DNA of 64,000 nucleotides from Kingdonia uniflora. Lineage: Eukaryota; Streptophyta; Magnoliopsida; Ranunculales; Circaeasteraceae. The translations under genes and the position numbers were made by a program. The notes under the pieces are model-generated. The model made no database searches. It was given only the letters and a program-made list of their open reading frames with translations, and was not told the origin of the DNA. Position 1 is the first letter of the stretch. Each line of letters starts with the position of its first letter. The DNA lies in contig JACGCM010000178.1 in NCBI GenBank assembly GCA_014058105.1, positions 248,001 to 312,000 on the forward strand, given 5' to 3'. Below, one piece after another: positions 21,408 through 32,329 of the stretch.

Positions 21408-22515
21408 TGATCGATTATAAACTGACGTCTTAAAAGACTCACAAGCGCACGGTGTACCGTTAAGTACAAGGGTAAGCGGGGTCGTATCCCAAGAGACTTG
21501 TGGTGCGAATTATACTTCGAGATACTTGTTTTATCCAATAACAATGAGTTTGCATAAGTTTTGAAATAAAAAGAAGAACAAAACAAATTACAAGATAAAT
21601 TGGAGATAAAACCAAGACATCGATTTAACTCCACCCTTAAAAACCCTTAGATAGCATAAATAATTAAAGTAAATTACGAGTTCCCGTATCGCATATCCTT
21701 GGTCGGGCATATGCAATACATCAAAAAATAAAAGAGATTTAGTAATCGCGAACTACCCATAAACTAACTTACTCAACCATGGTCCAGTTGATAAGTATGG
21801 ATTATGTTCTCTCCTCCATGTTCCTAACCTATCTTATTATGGTCCAACAAGATGGCTGCATAGATTCATTATTCATCCTAATCCTAGCTATGGTCAAGCA
21901 TAGGACGAAAGAATATGAATATGCAAAATTTTAGGGTAAAGAGAAGGTAATTACTTTAACTAAGCTACATAATCTACACTAAGGCTACATTGGGTGGAGC
22001 TTCCTCTAGCCTTGGCTAAGAAGATTAGCTACTCATCCCTTTGATCATTGCCATACTACTATTACTAAGATAAAATTAATAGACAAGAACAAGAGAAAGA
22101 ATAAGCTTTATTGCTATGAACTTTGATTTACACTCTCCAAGATGATCCCTCATGGGTAGGATTCCCCTCCTATTTATAGAGTATAAGAAGGGTTACAAAA
22201 AATCACCATTAATATAAAATCTCCTAAACAATGCTTAAAATCATGTATTACAACTCATAAAAATAATATATATATCTAATTCTCTTCAATGGGCTTCCAT
22301 GCATGGGGCTTTGGTTGAGAACTTCAAATGAGAATCATCGTTGGAGTGCATCACCCTTGTTCTTCGTTAAAAACTGGAAAATTTTACGACTTGTTTATCA
22401 TGTGACCGATTTTTGTAAATACAAGCAAAAGTACTATTAGTGTCACATTTATTTGATAAATGACTAGGTAGATATAAATTTAGGAGTTGTACACGTAAAT
22501 ATTATGTGTCTATCA
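21408..22515 (-). repeat. 5' LTR of Athila-2
   Basis: On the given strand it begins TGATCGATTATAAACTGACG and ends TTATGTGTCTATCA. It matches 13557-14664 along its whole 1108-bp length, with scattered, mostly transition differences. Confidence 0.95.
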
Positions 22516-23830
22516 TCAACCCAATCCAAATCCAAGAAGTGATCAAAGGAATAAGTTTCAGGAACATGCCAACATCATTTAAACACTTGAAAAACGCAAA
22601 GTTGTTCCATGTAACAACCCTCATGATGTTCCAAGTGACCCCACCTCTGATTCAGATGAAAGCTAAGAGCAAGCCCATGCTATTCAAACTCTTAGAAGTG
22701 GCAGAAAGGTGGACAACAAAGTTAAGTTTCTTGAACCTAGAGAAAACCATCCATCTAAAGCTCCACAGGATGCCCTTGAGAATGAAGAAGAAACTGAGAA
22801 AGTCTCCAAGAAAATAAGTAAGAAGGGAAGTAAACCCATTAGTCCTATTATTACACCTCCCCCTTTTCCACAAAGGTTTGTACCCGCTAAGAAGGGGAAC
22901 AATTTCAATGAGATAATGGAAACTTTCTAAAATGTGAAAATTAATATTCTATTTCTCGACGTTATTCGCCAAGTTCCCTCATACACAAAATTCCTTAGGG
23001 ACTTGTACACAAGAAATCATTTTCCATAAGTGTACACAAGAAAGCCTTTTCCATAGATGCAAGTGGGAGTACCATCCTTCTTGATGTCAGTGTCAGTTAA
23101 GTTGTTAAAAAAATTATACCTAAGTTCAAAGATCCTGGTTGTCCAACCATCTCTTGTATCATTGGCAACTATCGTATAGGACGAACTTTGTTAGATCTAG
23201 GAGTGAGTGTGAACCTTTTACCTTACGAGGTATACAAGAAACTTAGTCTTGGAGTTCTTAAGCCAACTAGGGTGACTTTACAACTTATAGAATGATCAGA
23301 AAGAGTATCTCATGGTATTCTTGAAGATGTCATTATTCATATTGACAAGTTAAATTTTCTTGTGGATTTCATCATACTAGATTTATATCTGATCGAAGAT
23401 TATCGTACAAAAATCCCTGTTAACCTAGGGCACCCTATCTTGGCTGCATCAGATGCTATTGTACGCTGTAGAAACGGGTTAATGAAGTTGTCATTTGACA
23501 AGATGACTGTGGATCTTAATATCTACAATGCAAGCGAGAACCCTTCAAACTCTAGTGAAATAGAAGAATGCCATAGAATAGAAAGTCTGGATCATAGTAA
23601 CTTTAAGTTTCATATCACAAAAAATCCCTTGGAATCATGTTTAGCTCATTTTGCGGTAGACGTTGATGACGATTGTATTCTTAAAGAAGTTAGCACCTTG
23701 TTAAATGTTAAACCTGATGGAGATGTTATTGAGTGGGGAGACACTCCTTTGAAGCTAGAGGAACCTATTTGTGATCCATGAGAATCTTTACAAAAGTTAG
23801 ACCTAAAACCACTACCTTCGAAACTAAAAT
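22516..23830 (+). pseudogene. Athila-1 gag C-terminus and protease
   Basis: This continues the gag frame broken by Athila-2: P-S-Q-P-N-P-N-P-R-S-D-Q spans the junction once one tcaac copy is removed. The frame 22709-22930 has V-D-N-K-V-K-F-L-E-P and P-F-P-Q-R-F-V-P-A-K-K. The protease region follows with P-G-C-P-T-I-S-C and active site D-L-G-V-S-V-N-L-L-P (about 23195-23225; D-L-G-A-S is usual). A well-kept frame (23362-23781) then has N-L-G-H-P-I-L-A-A-S-D-A and the Athila linker to RT. Stops separate the pieces. Confidence 0.8.
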
Positions 23831-25440
23831 ATTTATTTAGGCCCAAGTGAGATGCTCCCTGTTATAATCGCTTCCGACCTAATTCTAGAACGGAAAGTTA
23901 AATTGCTTGAAGTGCTTAGAAAGCATAACGAAGCCATTGGGTGGACCATTGATGACTTCAAGGGCATAAGCCCATCTATATGTATGCATCGCATAAATCT
24001 CAAGGATAATGCTAAAAAATTTGGTGAACATTTGCAAAAATTAAACCCCACTATGGATGAGGTAGTAAGGAAAGTGGTTTTGAAGCTACTAGATGCAGGT
24101 ATCATATATCCTATCTCTGATAGCCCATGGGTAAGCCCAGTAAAAGTGGTATCCAGAAAATTAAGGATTACTGTGATCCAGAATGAGCATAATGAACTAG
24201 TTCCCACCCGAATGACCACAGGGTAACGAGTCTGCATTGATTACTACAAATTGAACTCTGTCACGCGAAAATACCACTTTCACCTTCCATTCCTTGATCA
24301 GATGCTTGAGAGGCTAGAAGGTCATTCTTTCTACTTCTTTTTCGATGGATATTCAGGTTACAATCAGATACCAATTAACGCAAAACACCAAGAGTATACC
24401 CCCTTTAATTACCCTTTTGGAACATATACTTATAGACACGTGCCCTTTGGCATTTGTAATGCACTTGCCACATTCTAACGGTGTAGGCTTAGTATTTTTT
24501 TGACATGGTAGAACGATTCTTGGAGGTTTTCATGGATGACTATTTAGTATTTGGGGATTCATTTGATCAGCTCTTACATTACTTAACGCTTGTTCTAGTT
24601 AAGTATAAGGATAAGAACCTTATACTAAATTGGGTAAAATGCTACTTTATGATTACTAAGGGCATAGTTTTAGGACATGTCATATCAAGTAAGGGTATCG
24701 AGGTTGACAAGGATGAAGTTGATCTAATCTCTTGCCTTCCGCCTCTACAAACTGTAAAGGGCATTCGCTCCTTTTTGGGTCATACGGGCATTTATTGACG
24801 TTTCATCAAAGATTTTAGCAAAATCTCTAGGCCCTAATGAAATTTACTTGCAAAGGATACCTCCTTTATTTTTTATGATGATTGTCCTAAACCTTTTGAT
24901 AATCTTAACACCCATTTAACTTCTACACCAATTATTAAACCGCCAGACTGGACACTTCCTTATGAGATCATATGTGACGCATTAGATTATGCAATCGGGG
25001 CCGTACTAGGGGCAACATGTCAAAAAATTACTCCATGTGATATATTATTCCAGTAAGACCTTTAATGATACTCAACTAAGATACACTACTATAGAGAAGG
25101 AACTTTTGGCTATCGTCTACGTACTTGAGAAATTTAAACCTTACCTCATTGGGTCTAAAGTGATAGGCTATTCTGATTATTCGGCACTTAAACATCTTCC
25201 CTCAAAGAAAGATGTTAAAACCCATCTGATTACATAGATTCTTTTACTTCAAGAATTTGACTTAGAAATTTGTGACAAAAAGGATTGCAAAAATGTTATA
25301 GCAGATCACTTTTATCGACTAATCATTGAGTCAACTGGTGAGTCTTTACAAATTAGAAAGTCGTTCCTGGATGAGAAACTTATGTCAATCAATACTATGA
25401 CTCCTTTGCCATGATTTACTGACATAGAAAATTACCTCGC
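23831..25440 (+). pseudogene. Athila-1 reverse transcriptase and RNase H
   Basis: RT pieces occur in order: L-P-V-I-I-A-S-D-L, I-G-W-T-I-D-D-F-K-G-I-S-P-S-I-C-M-H and G-I-I-Y-P-I-S-D-S (23852-24226); motif A region F-F-D-G-Y-S-G-Y-N-Q-I and P-F-G-I-C-N-A-L-A-T-F (24251-24478); motif C F-M-D-D-Y (24505-24798). RNase H follows, with S-K-T-F-N-D-T-Q and E-K-E-L-L-A-I-V (25037-25237). In contrast to Athila-2, the RT catalytic aspartates are still present, but stops at about 24225, 24476 and 24796 cut the protein. The last two fit C-to-T change of CAA or CGA codons. Confidence 0.9.
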
Positions 25441-26645
25441 TACAGAGCATCATCCTACTCATTAGACCGAATAAGACAGGTTAAAATTTATGAACGAAGC
25501 TCGAGATTTCACTTGGGACGATCTCTATCTATTCAAGTATTGTACTGAACAGATTATTAGAAGATGTGTCCCAGATTCTGAGCATACCCAAGTCCTAAAA
25601 AATTTCCATACACATGCATGTGGTGAATACTTCATTTCGAAGAAGACCGCAACATAGATTTTGTAATACGGCTTTTATTGGCCTACACTTTTTCATGATT
25701 CTTATAGCTTCTACAAAGCTTGTGATCATTGCCAAAAACTAGGAGCTATCTCTCATCAAAATATGGGTCCGCAAAACCCTATCCTTATTATCAAACTCTT
25801 TGATGTATGGGGCTTTGATTTCATGTGCCCATTTTCTTCCTCATTTTGCAACCTTTATATCCATGTCAGAGTGGACTATGTTTCCAAGTGGATAGAGGCC
25901 ATAGCATGCAAAACAAACAATCACAAGGTCGTGCTTGAATTCCTCAAAAATAACATCTCTCGTTTTGGCATACCAAGAGCCATTATTAGTGATGGAGGCT
26001 CGCATTTCAACAATAGACCATTCCAAGCTTTAATGAAAAAATATGGCATTACTCATAGGGTAGCCACTCCCTATCATCCTCAAACTTGTAGATAGATGGA
26101 AGTGTCCAATAGGGAAATCAAAAACATTTTGCACAAAATAGTAAACCCAAGCCGAAAAGATTGGTCTTTGCGTTTATCAAATGATTTTTAGGCTTATCGC
26201 ACCGCTTACAAAACCCATATTGGTATGTCGCCATACAGGCTTGTCTATAGAAAGTATTCCATCTACTAGTTGAGATAGAACATAAGGCTTATTGGGTTAT
26301 TATGGCCCTAAATTTGATCCAAAAAAATATGTTCCACACCGTAAGCTTTAATTAAATTAATTATCCGAACTTCGAAATGATGCATATGAGACCTTCAAAA
26401 ACTTATAAGGAGAAAATAAAAGTTTTCCATGATAAAAATATTCTTCGAAAAACATTTTCATCTCTTTAGAAAGTCTTACTTTATAAGTCTCAGTTGCATT
26501 TATTTCCTGGAAAGTTACAATCACGATGGATTAAACCTTTTATTGTCAAAACGGCTTTCTCTCATGGGGCTGTAGAAGTTCCTGATCCAGAATATAGAAA
26601 TGTTTTTAAAGTAAACAGTCAGCGCTTAAAGCAATTTTTGGAATA
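25441..26645 (+). pseudogene. Athila-1 integrase
   Basis: The zinc-binding region is visible near 25610-25740 (H-x-x-A-C-G, then C-D-H-C-Q-K-L-G). The core is in the frame 25763-26095 with D in W-G-F-D-F-M-C-P-F, D in I-I-S-D-G-G-S-H-F and T-P-Y-H-P-Q-T. The glutamate in V-S-N-R-E-I-K-N follows a stop at 26093. [11 protein letters not shown] and the C-terminal K-V-N-S-Q-R-L-K-Q-F end at the stop 26643-26645. At least four stops or shifts are present. Confidence 0.85.
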
Positions 26646-27558
26646 GCTAAACCCAACAGTTGAAGAAATATTTCTAGAACCTGTTCAAGTGTCAATTGTA
26701 TACTCTGATATTATTGTTATCAAGTTTGGGGGTACATTAATTTTTCGAGCTAACGACGTTGAACATAGCACTTACTAAGAGGTAACTCAGTCCGGTTGAA
26801 GGTAATATGTTCTAATTCTCCTATTTTCTATTCTACAACTTCAGTCTTCAAAGCATTGGGGACATTGTTCTTTTATTCAAGTTTGGGGGTGGGAGGAACT
26901 CTTGAAAGTTTTTAGAGAAAACCATAACATAGTACATTTTAGTAATCTATGAACTTTATGTTGTGACTAAATTCAACTTAATTTCCAGAATCTGGTATAA
27001 AATTTTCTTTAGAAAATCAAACTTCAAAACTTAATTTGATTACTATGTGCCAAATTAAATTATTTTGAATTTGATATACAACTCTAGTGCTAAAAAAATA
27101 ATCAAGTATGAAGGCATATGAAACATTTGCACTTCACGAAAGTTAAGTATGGTGCCTATTGAATTAATAAACAATAATTTAGCAAATTCAATAAGAACAT
27201 GATTACTTTAATTTCCTTCAGGGTAAAAGAATAGATTACATATGTACATATGTAGATGCAAAATAAGAGTAGAGGAAGTAGTACTATCTTGATTAAAAGT
27301 ATAATAAGAGAGAAATAATGGTGTGAACTAGAAGTCTAGGTCCAAAAGGAACACCACATCCCGACACCCTTTAACTAACTAGCGAGGATTATTAACCAAT
27401 AGATACGGGGGAATCATTATATACTTGAGTTACAAAATAAATAAATAAATAAGGAGTATGATTTTCTTAGAAGCTATGTAAATTCCTATGTTTGTAAATT
27501 TGTAATCCATACTTTTAGAAGGAAGTGAATTTAAGAATTATTTTTTTCTCAATCATGT
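26646..27558 (+). other. Athila-1 3' non-coding region with purine tracts
   Basis: No envelope-like ORF was found. Two copies of AAGTTTGGGGGT occur at about 26722 and 26878; the second follows gcattggggacattgttc. Comparable motif pairs lie in Athila-2. Confidence 0.6.
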
Positions 27559-28891
27559 TGTCACGCCCCAAATTAATATAATTAGTAAACCAAACCAATT
27601 ACTGAAATTTGAGGACGTACAGGTCCCCAATGATAACCAAGTCAAATATAAAGTTAGGCACAATAATCTACTGGTGCACAATATAGTGTAATTAAATTAA
27701 AACAACTGCGGAAGAAAAAAACAATGAAAACTATACTAAAAATTATAATTTGGGGCATGAGAAATTTGGAATCATAGTGAAAGTTAACTCCTATCTCTAT
27801 TCTTGCATTCATAGGTTGAGTAATTCTTTAGAGCGAGTTAGGATAATTCCTTGGTATCCTGTGTCTTTGGTTGCTTGTTTGGTTAAAGAGTTAACCTCTT
27901 GGGACCTTGTCCGCATAGGCTTCTATCGTAGATTTAACGCATAGGCTTTTGTCTTAGATTTACAGGAATAAAGATGTTCATCTTAAATCCATAGAATAGT
28001 GGTTAATTTGTTTTTGTAAGCCATAGTGGTGACTGCTCATATAAACCTACGCATCTAGTGGTCGGAGTTGGTCTTGATTTGAAGTTTAGTTCTTAAGTTG
28101 ACTATAGTGTCTGGTATATGGATTAAGTATTGGATTTTTTAGATTATTGTTATAGCTAATAATATTATTGGACTTGATATTTTTTCTCTAGATTAGAGAT
28201 TATAGAACTTTAGGTTGGGTTTCGATTGCATAGTAGTTAGTATTATTGATAATTATATTATACTTTTTCTTTTAACCTTGCAGATGTGGCTATGAGTTTA
28301 GCACCGTTGGTCAACACCAAATTGCTTGTGAACTGTATGTTGGGAGGGTGAACAAGTTGGTGGCTTCTATAGATGGTTGGTTTCCCTATTAAGTTTTGGT
28401 ATTAGGTTTTGATTATAAGTTTGTAATTTTATACTATTTGGATGACGTCATATTTGGCCGTTGTAGTAATTTTGGCATGTAATCCAGTTTAGCAATTCAG
28501 TTGTAGAGTTTTGTGTATCTTCTCTTAATCGAGTGTGGTTAAGTGGGAACAATATAGGTAACCGTAGAATAGGGTCGTAACAAAATGGCACTCAGCCGGG
28601 GTGTTACAGTCCCCTCACCTTTAAGATCGAGTTGTCCCCAGCTTTGAATGCCATTTTGTCATGACCCCACTCTACGGTTATTGATATTGTTCCAACTTAA
28701 CCACTGTGGATCTCTTATAGTGTAGGATTTTTCTTCATAAGAAAAGGCCTCGGTGACATGTTGAGTAAAATCTTAACTTAAGCACCATACACCTAGTACG
28801 ATCTTAAGCGAGGTGGGACTAAACCATTGGTGCTTGCATTACTGTTAATGGGCTAGGCGCCTTCCAATACCCGCTCAGTCGAAGTGTTACA
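27559..28891. mobile_element. LTR-type insertion with inverted-repeat core
   Basis: The insert starts TGTCACGCCCCAAATT, ends TCGAAGTGTTACA and is flanked by the 5-bp duplication catgt (27554-27558 and 28892-28896), which indicates integrase-mediated insertion. It is 1333 bp with no coding capacity. A second GGTGTTACA lies inside at 28600-28608. Around it are inverted arms of about 57 bp (28534-28590 and 28649-28704) that could fold back. It may be a solo LTR with an internal rearrangement, or a small non-autonomous element. The family is not recognised. Confidence 0.7.
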
Positions 28892-29338
28892 CATGTGCTT
28901 TTGAGAATGACCTAAATTTTTGCTTATTAAAACAATGAAGTTATTAATGATGCTATATTTTTACACACACTCATATGTTTATGTTGATCTATTTTTAATA
29001 TTGAAGTAACATATTTTACTTTAAAATTTTATACATTGTCATCTGTCAAACACTATTAAGAATGAGTGTTTAATATTTTCTAAAGAAAATTCTCAACCGA
29101 GTCTTATGGAAATACAAGTTTCTGAGAACAAAAATATATTGTTCAACTACTGGAATTTTCTTAGTTTAAATTTTGTTGGTAAATTCACTACAAACTCTCA
29201 TGAGACTCGACTTGTCCACTAGAGGGAACTTGGTGGTTAGGCTTGTTGCATTCGCTAAATGCAATCGTGTAAACTACGAAAGTGTTATCCTATCTTAGTT
29301 TTGCTCGAGAACTAGCAAAATATAAGTTTGGGGATCTT
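28892..29338 (+). other. Athila-1 distal 3' region and polypurine tract
   Basis: The sequence ataagtttggggatctt immediately precedes the right LTR and serves as polypurine tract (about 29322-29338). The upstream word gctcgagaactagcaaaata is shared with Athila-2, where the minus strand reads almost the same before its 3' LTR. Confidence 0.75.
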
Positions 29339-30554
29339 TGATGGGCACAGAATAATGGCAATATTACCCTTTGATTTATATTTAGTTAAGTTGTTATTTT
29401 ACTTAATCAGTAATAGCTAAATATAATTTATGATAAATACAGGTTTATCATAATTAAAGTATATTACATCTTAAGTGCAACGTCTTAAACTATTTCCAAT
29501 AGTGGTGTGGGGTTGGATGGATTTGAAGACATGTGTTTTTCATTGGCAGAATTTATAGAAAATCAAAAAAGAATTAAAAGGCCATAATACTTGAAAAAAT
29601 TCATTTATGCATTAAATAGCCTTACAATTTGAAATGCTTTCACATTTGTGTATGACTTTTGATGCCTTACCCTTCCCTTATAAATGGATAGCATATGTTA
29701 AGTTGAGAGGGGAGGGAAGAACATTAGGAGAGCTTAAGAGCAGGAAGCTTGAGAGGATAACCAAAAGTACTTAAGAGTTTAATTGTTACAAGTTCTTTTG
29801 AGCTTAAATGTGAAGCATACATCCTTTGTATGTGCTAAATTCTTAATTATATCAATGAAATGTTCATTTTCTATTATGTATCTTATTTTATTTAACATGG
29901 TTGGCTAAGCCGCCTATTAGGGTGAGGATGGACTCCCCATTAATATGTACTTGGCTATATTTAGTCTAAGCTTCCCATAGTAATTATATGCTAGTTTTTC
30001 CTTAATTATTTCTAGAGTACTTTTATTAATATATTATGTTCTCTTTAAGGAGAGATATAGTATATGTTTTTATAAGATTATATAGGTGTTTTTAACATGA
30101 TCATTAGTATTAGATATTTATATATTATGTGAGTTGCATGATTTTGATTAACATCTTGTATTTAGTTAAAGGCTTTAATAAGTTGCGTTTTCATCACATA
30201 CCAAGTTACATAATATGTGCATCTCTATTCTTTGATTAAAAGAAGTAATTATTCAACGATTAGGTCTTCAAAACACTATTTTTCAAATTTGGAAATTTTG
30301 ATTAAATTAGCTAGTATATGATTAATGGTGGTAGAATCCAAAACCATAATTGTCCTTTTAATTATTTCATATCTACCATTGTTAATCGATATCCATAAAT
30401 TTGATTATCTTTATTTTCATTAATTAACATTTTTGTGAGTAAAACCTAACTAAAAGAGACGATAAAATTCAAGCCCCTATGGGCTTAGCTGCACTTTCCC
30501 TATACACGTTTCAAACGATTCGTGTACTTGCGAGTACATTTTTAAGACACATCA
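29339..30554 (+). repeat. Right LTR of Athila-1
   Basis: It starts TGATGGGCACAGAATAATGG and ends TTTAAGACACATCA, followed by the duplication ggctc. A TATA-like TATAAATG lies at 29679-29686. It is 1216 bp because the TTCGAA-rich block of the left LTR is missing. Confidence 0.9.
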
Positions 30555-30559
30555 GGCTC

Positions 30560-31079
30560 CTTTCCTTGATGATCAAGTATCGACACCCTCGACTAACTTT
30601 GGGTTGATCTTTATGCCATAGATGGACCAAGGCTTCTGGTTCCTGTAGATTGTTGCGTGGCTGCCTAGCGGCCCCTCTACTTACGGCTCCTCGAGGTCAC
30701 AGTCTATTACGATCTGATTTGCTAGAATACAAGGGCATGGCTTCTTTATCCCTAGGAGCTAGTCCTTGCTAATTTTCTTGTAGGGCTTTCAAAATGGCTT
30801 GCAGAGTGGTCATGTAGTTTTCATGTCATTTGGACTCTAACTGTTGTGCTCTTCACTCCTCCTCTAGCTCCTTGCTGCGGAGTTTTCGATCTTAGGCAAA
30901 CTGGTGCTCAAGTTCATTTTTTCATCATTTTGGCATTAAAGTTTGCATTTAATTCTGCTAACGGTTCTTTCTCTATCGACATGACTTTTATTTGCATCTT
31001 TAAAGTTTCCATTTGGTGTCACCATGACTGCTGTTGACAATAGCTAAGTAACTGTTGGCCTTAGGATCACGTGGTAAGT
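30560..31079 (-). pseudogene. Tat-1 gag N-terminal part, continued
   Basis: This is the other side of the Athila-1 insertion. Once Athila-1 and one ggctc copy are removed, it joins 9622. On the minus strand it encodes a charged stretch of the kind found at the start of Tat gag (K-L-R-S-K-E-L-E-E-E, then L-Q-A-I-L-K-A-L-Q-E-N), followed by an arginine-rich spacer. Frames are broken by several stops. The likely start lies near 31035, just inside the primer site. Confidence 0.65.
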
Positions 31080-31535
31080 GTCATTCCCATAAACAATGCC
31101 AAATATAAAGGCTGAAATTCGTAGCTCGAATTAGTCTCATACACCAAATATACCTGGAACACAAATAATTGTAAACTAGTAATTTAAAGTAGCTCGAATT
31201 TAACTTGGAAACTTTTGAATAGGAAAAACCTTGACCTCAGCTCGAGGATTTAGATGAATATCTTTATTTCATGAATATTGCCAGTTACAAAGGTTAGTGC
31301 TTCAGATTTAAACTGATTGGGTATATTCTATCACCCAAAACTTATTTCTATTATCTGTCATTTATGCCCTATTTATAGATATCCTCCCTAGCTCGTGGGC
31401 ATCAACACGTTCTCCAAGATTAGGACAAGAGTGGTAGAACTTTCAGAGGCCGTTCCTCTAACTATCAATTTATGGGACTGTGTCTTTAACTTACTCCTGT
31501 TTTTTGAATGCAATACTCCTGACAGTTCCCCCACA
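31080..31535 (-). repeat. 5' LTR and primer site of Tat-1
   Basis: On the minus strand the LTR starts TGTGGGGGAACTGTCAGGAG (31535) and ends CAGCCTTTATA (31104), about 432 bp. TTTGGCATTGTTTATGGGAA follows directly (31103 downwards). Tat-2 has TTTGGCACCGTCTGTGG in the same place, so this is the decayed Tat primer site. The 3' LTR is not in the window, because CACTA-1 interrupts the element at 7530. Confidence 0.65.
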
Positions 31536-32329
31536 TAAATTGGCTCTCAAAACGAAAGAACCTATTATTCTATTATAGAACATCAGTTCGAAAGATGGTT
31601 TATGCAATGAAACAAGATTAATCTGTCACCAATTCAATAAAAATACTATAAAAACCGAGAGAATGACTGGGCATCATAAAAAAGGAATTGTGTTCTTGCC
31701 CCCATACCTTTAAAACCTTTAGAAAATGTTAATCTCTCTTATGCTTTGGTGCGTAAAATTTTTCCTATTAGGTTAAGTTTTACCTTAGCCATTAATAAAT
31801 GGTAAAGACAAATAATACTTGTAACTGGGATTTTCTTTAACGATTCAGCTTTCAGTTGCGGAAAATTTTATGTTGCTTTGCCTAGATGCATTTTAAAAGA
31901 CAAGACTAAGTAATTAGTATGTAATAATAAAGCACCAGACCTACTGGGAACGCATACAGTTAATATTTTTTACAAAGACATGAACTCATTCTTTGAAGAG
32001 GAAATATTAGAAGTATTAGTAACGCATTGGTATAGACATATATGCTAGAATTCGTAGACAATTACGGTGCCTTCATGATTGACACATATTGATGATGATC
32101 CAGAATTAGCCTTTGTTACAATATCGGTTATCTTAACAAACCAACATGTGGTACCTAATTAGCATTCCATTATTATCTTTAAGATTATTTCTTCCCTTAT
32201 TTTGAACTACTCATGCCCTAATTGTTTATCAGAGTACGTTTCCTTATCTTATTATGCCATCATATATGGTCTACAGTGCTCACTAATTTATTTATTTTAA
32301 GTGAGATTTTATTTATGTAAAAATAGATT
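31536..32329. other. AT-rich spacer, nothing recognised
   Basis: No ORF, repeat or RNA feature stands out between the Tat-1 LTR and the LINE fragment. The first five bases after the LTR (taaat) would be one copy of the Tat-1 target duplication. Confidence 0.4.

Larger units (their letters stand above)
13557..22515 (-). mobile_element. Athila-2: nested, gag-deficient Athila retrotransposon
   Basis: Two LTRs of exactly 1108 bp (13557-14664 and 21408-22515) bound the element, and the target duplication tcaac is perfect (13552-13556 and 22516-22520). It is inserted in the gag gene of Athila-1 in the opposite direction. A tRNA-Asp-type primer site and a purine tract sit next to the proper LTRs. 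Pol is better preserved than in Athila-1, but the N-terminal two thirds of gag is absent and the RT lacks its first catalytic motif. By eye the LTRs are about 90 percent identical, so the insertion is not recent. It depended, or now depends, on proteins from other elements. Confidence 0.95.
9628..30554 (+). mobile_element. Athila-1: Ty3/gypsy Athila-lineage retrotransposon with nested insertions
   Basis: The element is bounded by two LTRs that both begin TGATGGGCAC and end ACACATCA, and it is flanked by the 5-bp target duplication ggctc (9623-9627 and 30555-30559). It has a tRNA-Asp-type primer site after the left LTR, gag, protease, RT, RNase H and integrase in the plus orientation, and a purine tract before the right LTR. 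It measures 20.9 kb because it contains Athila-2 (13557-22515) and a 1.3-kb insert (27559-28891); its own sequence is about 10.6 kb. The pol motifs and primer site fit the Athila lineage. No envelope-like ORF was found. The coding region has many stops and frameshifts. Confidence 0.9.

Noticed and set aside
23833..24237. 134-codon minus-strand frame
   Set aside because: Antisense shadow of the Athila-1 RT frame 23852-24226.
26646..29338. Envelope-like ORF expected in some Athila elements
   Set aside because: Neither this region nor 14665-16015 on the minus strand holds a long frame, signal peptide or membrane segment.
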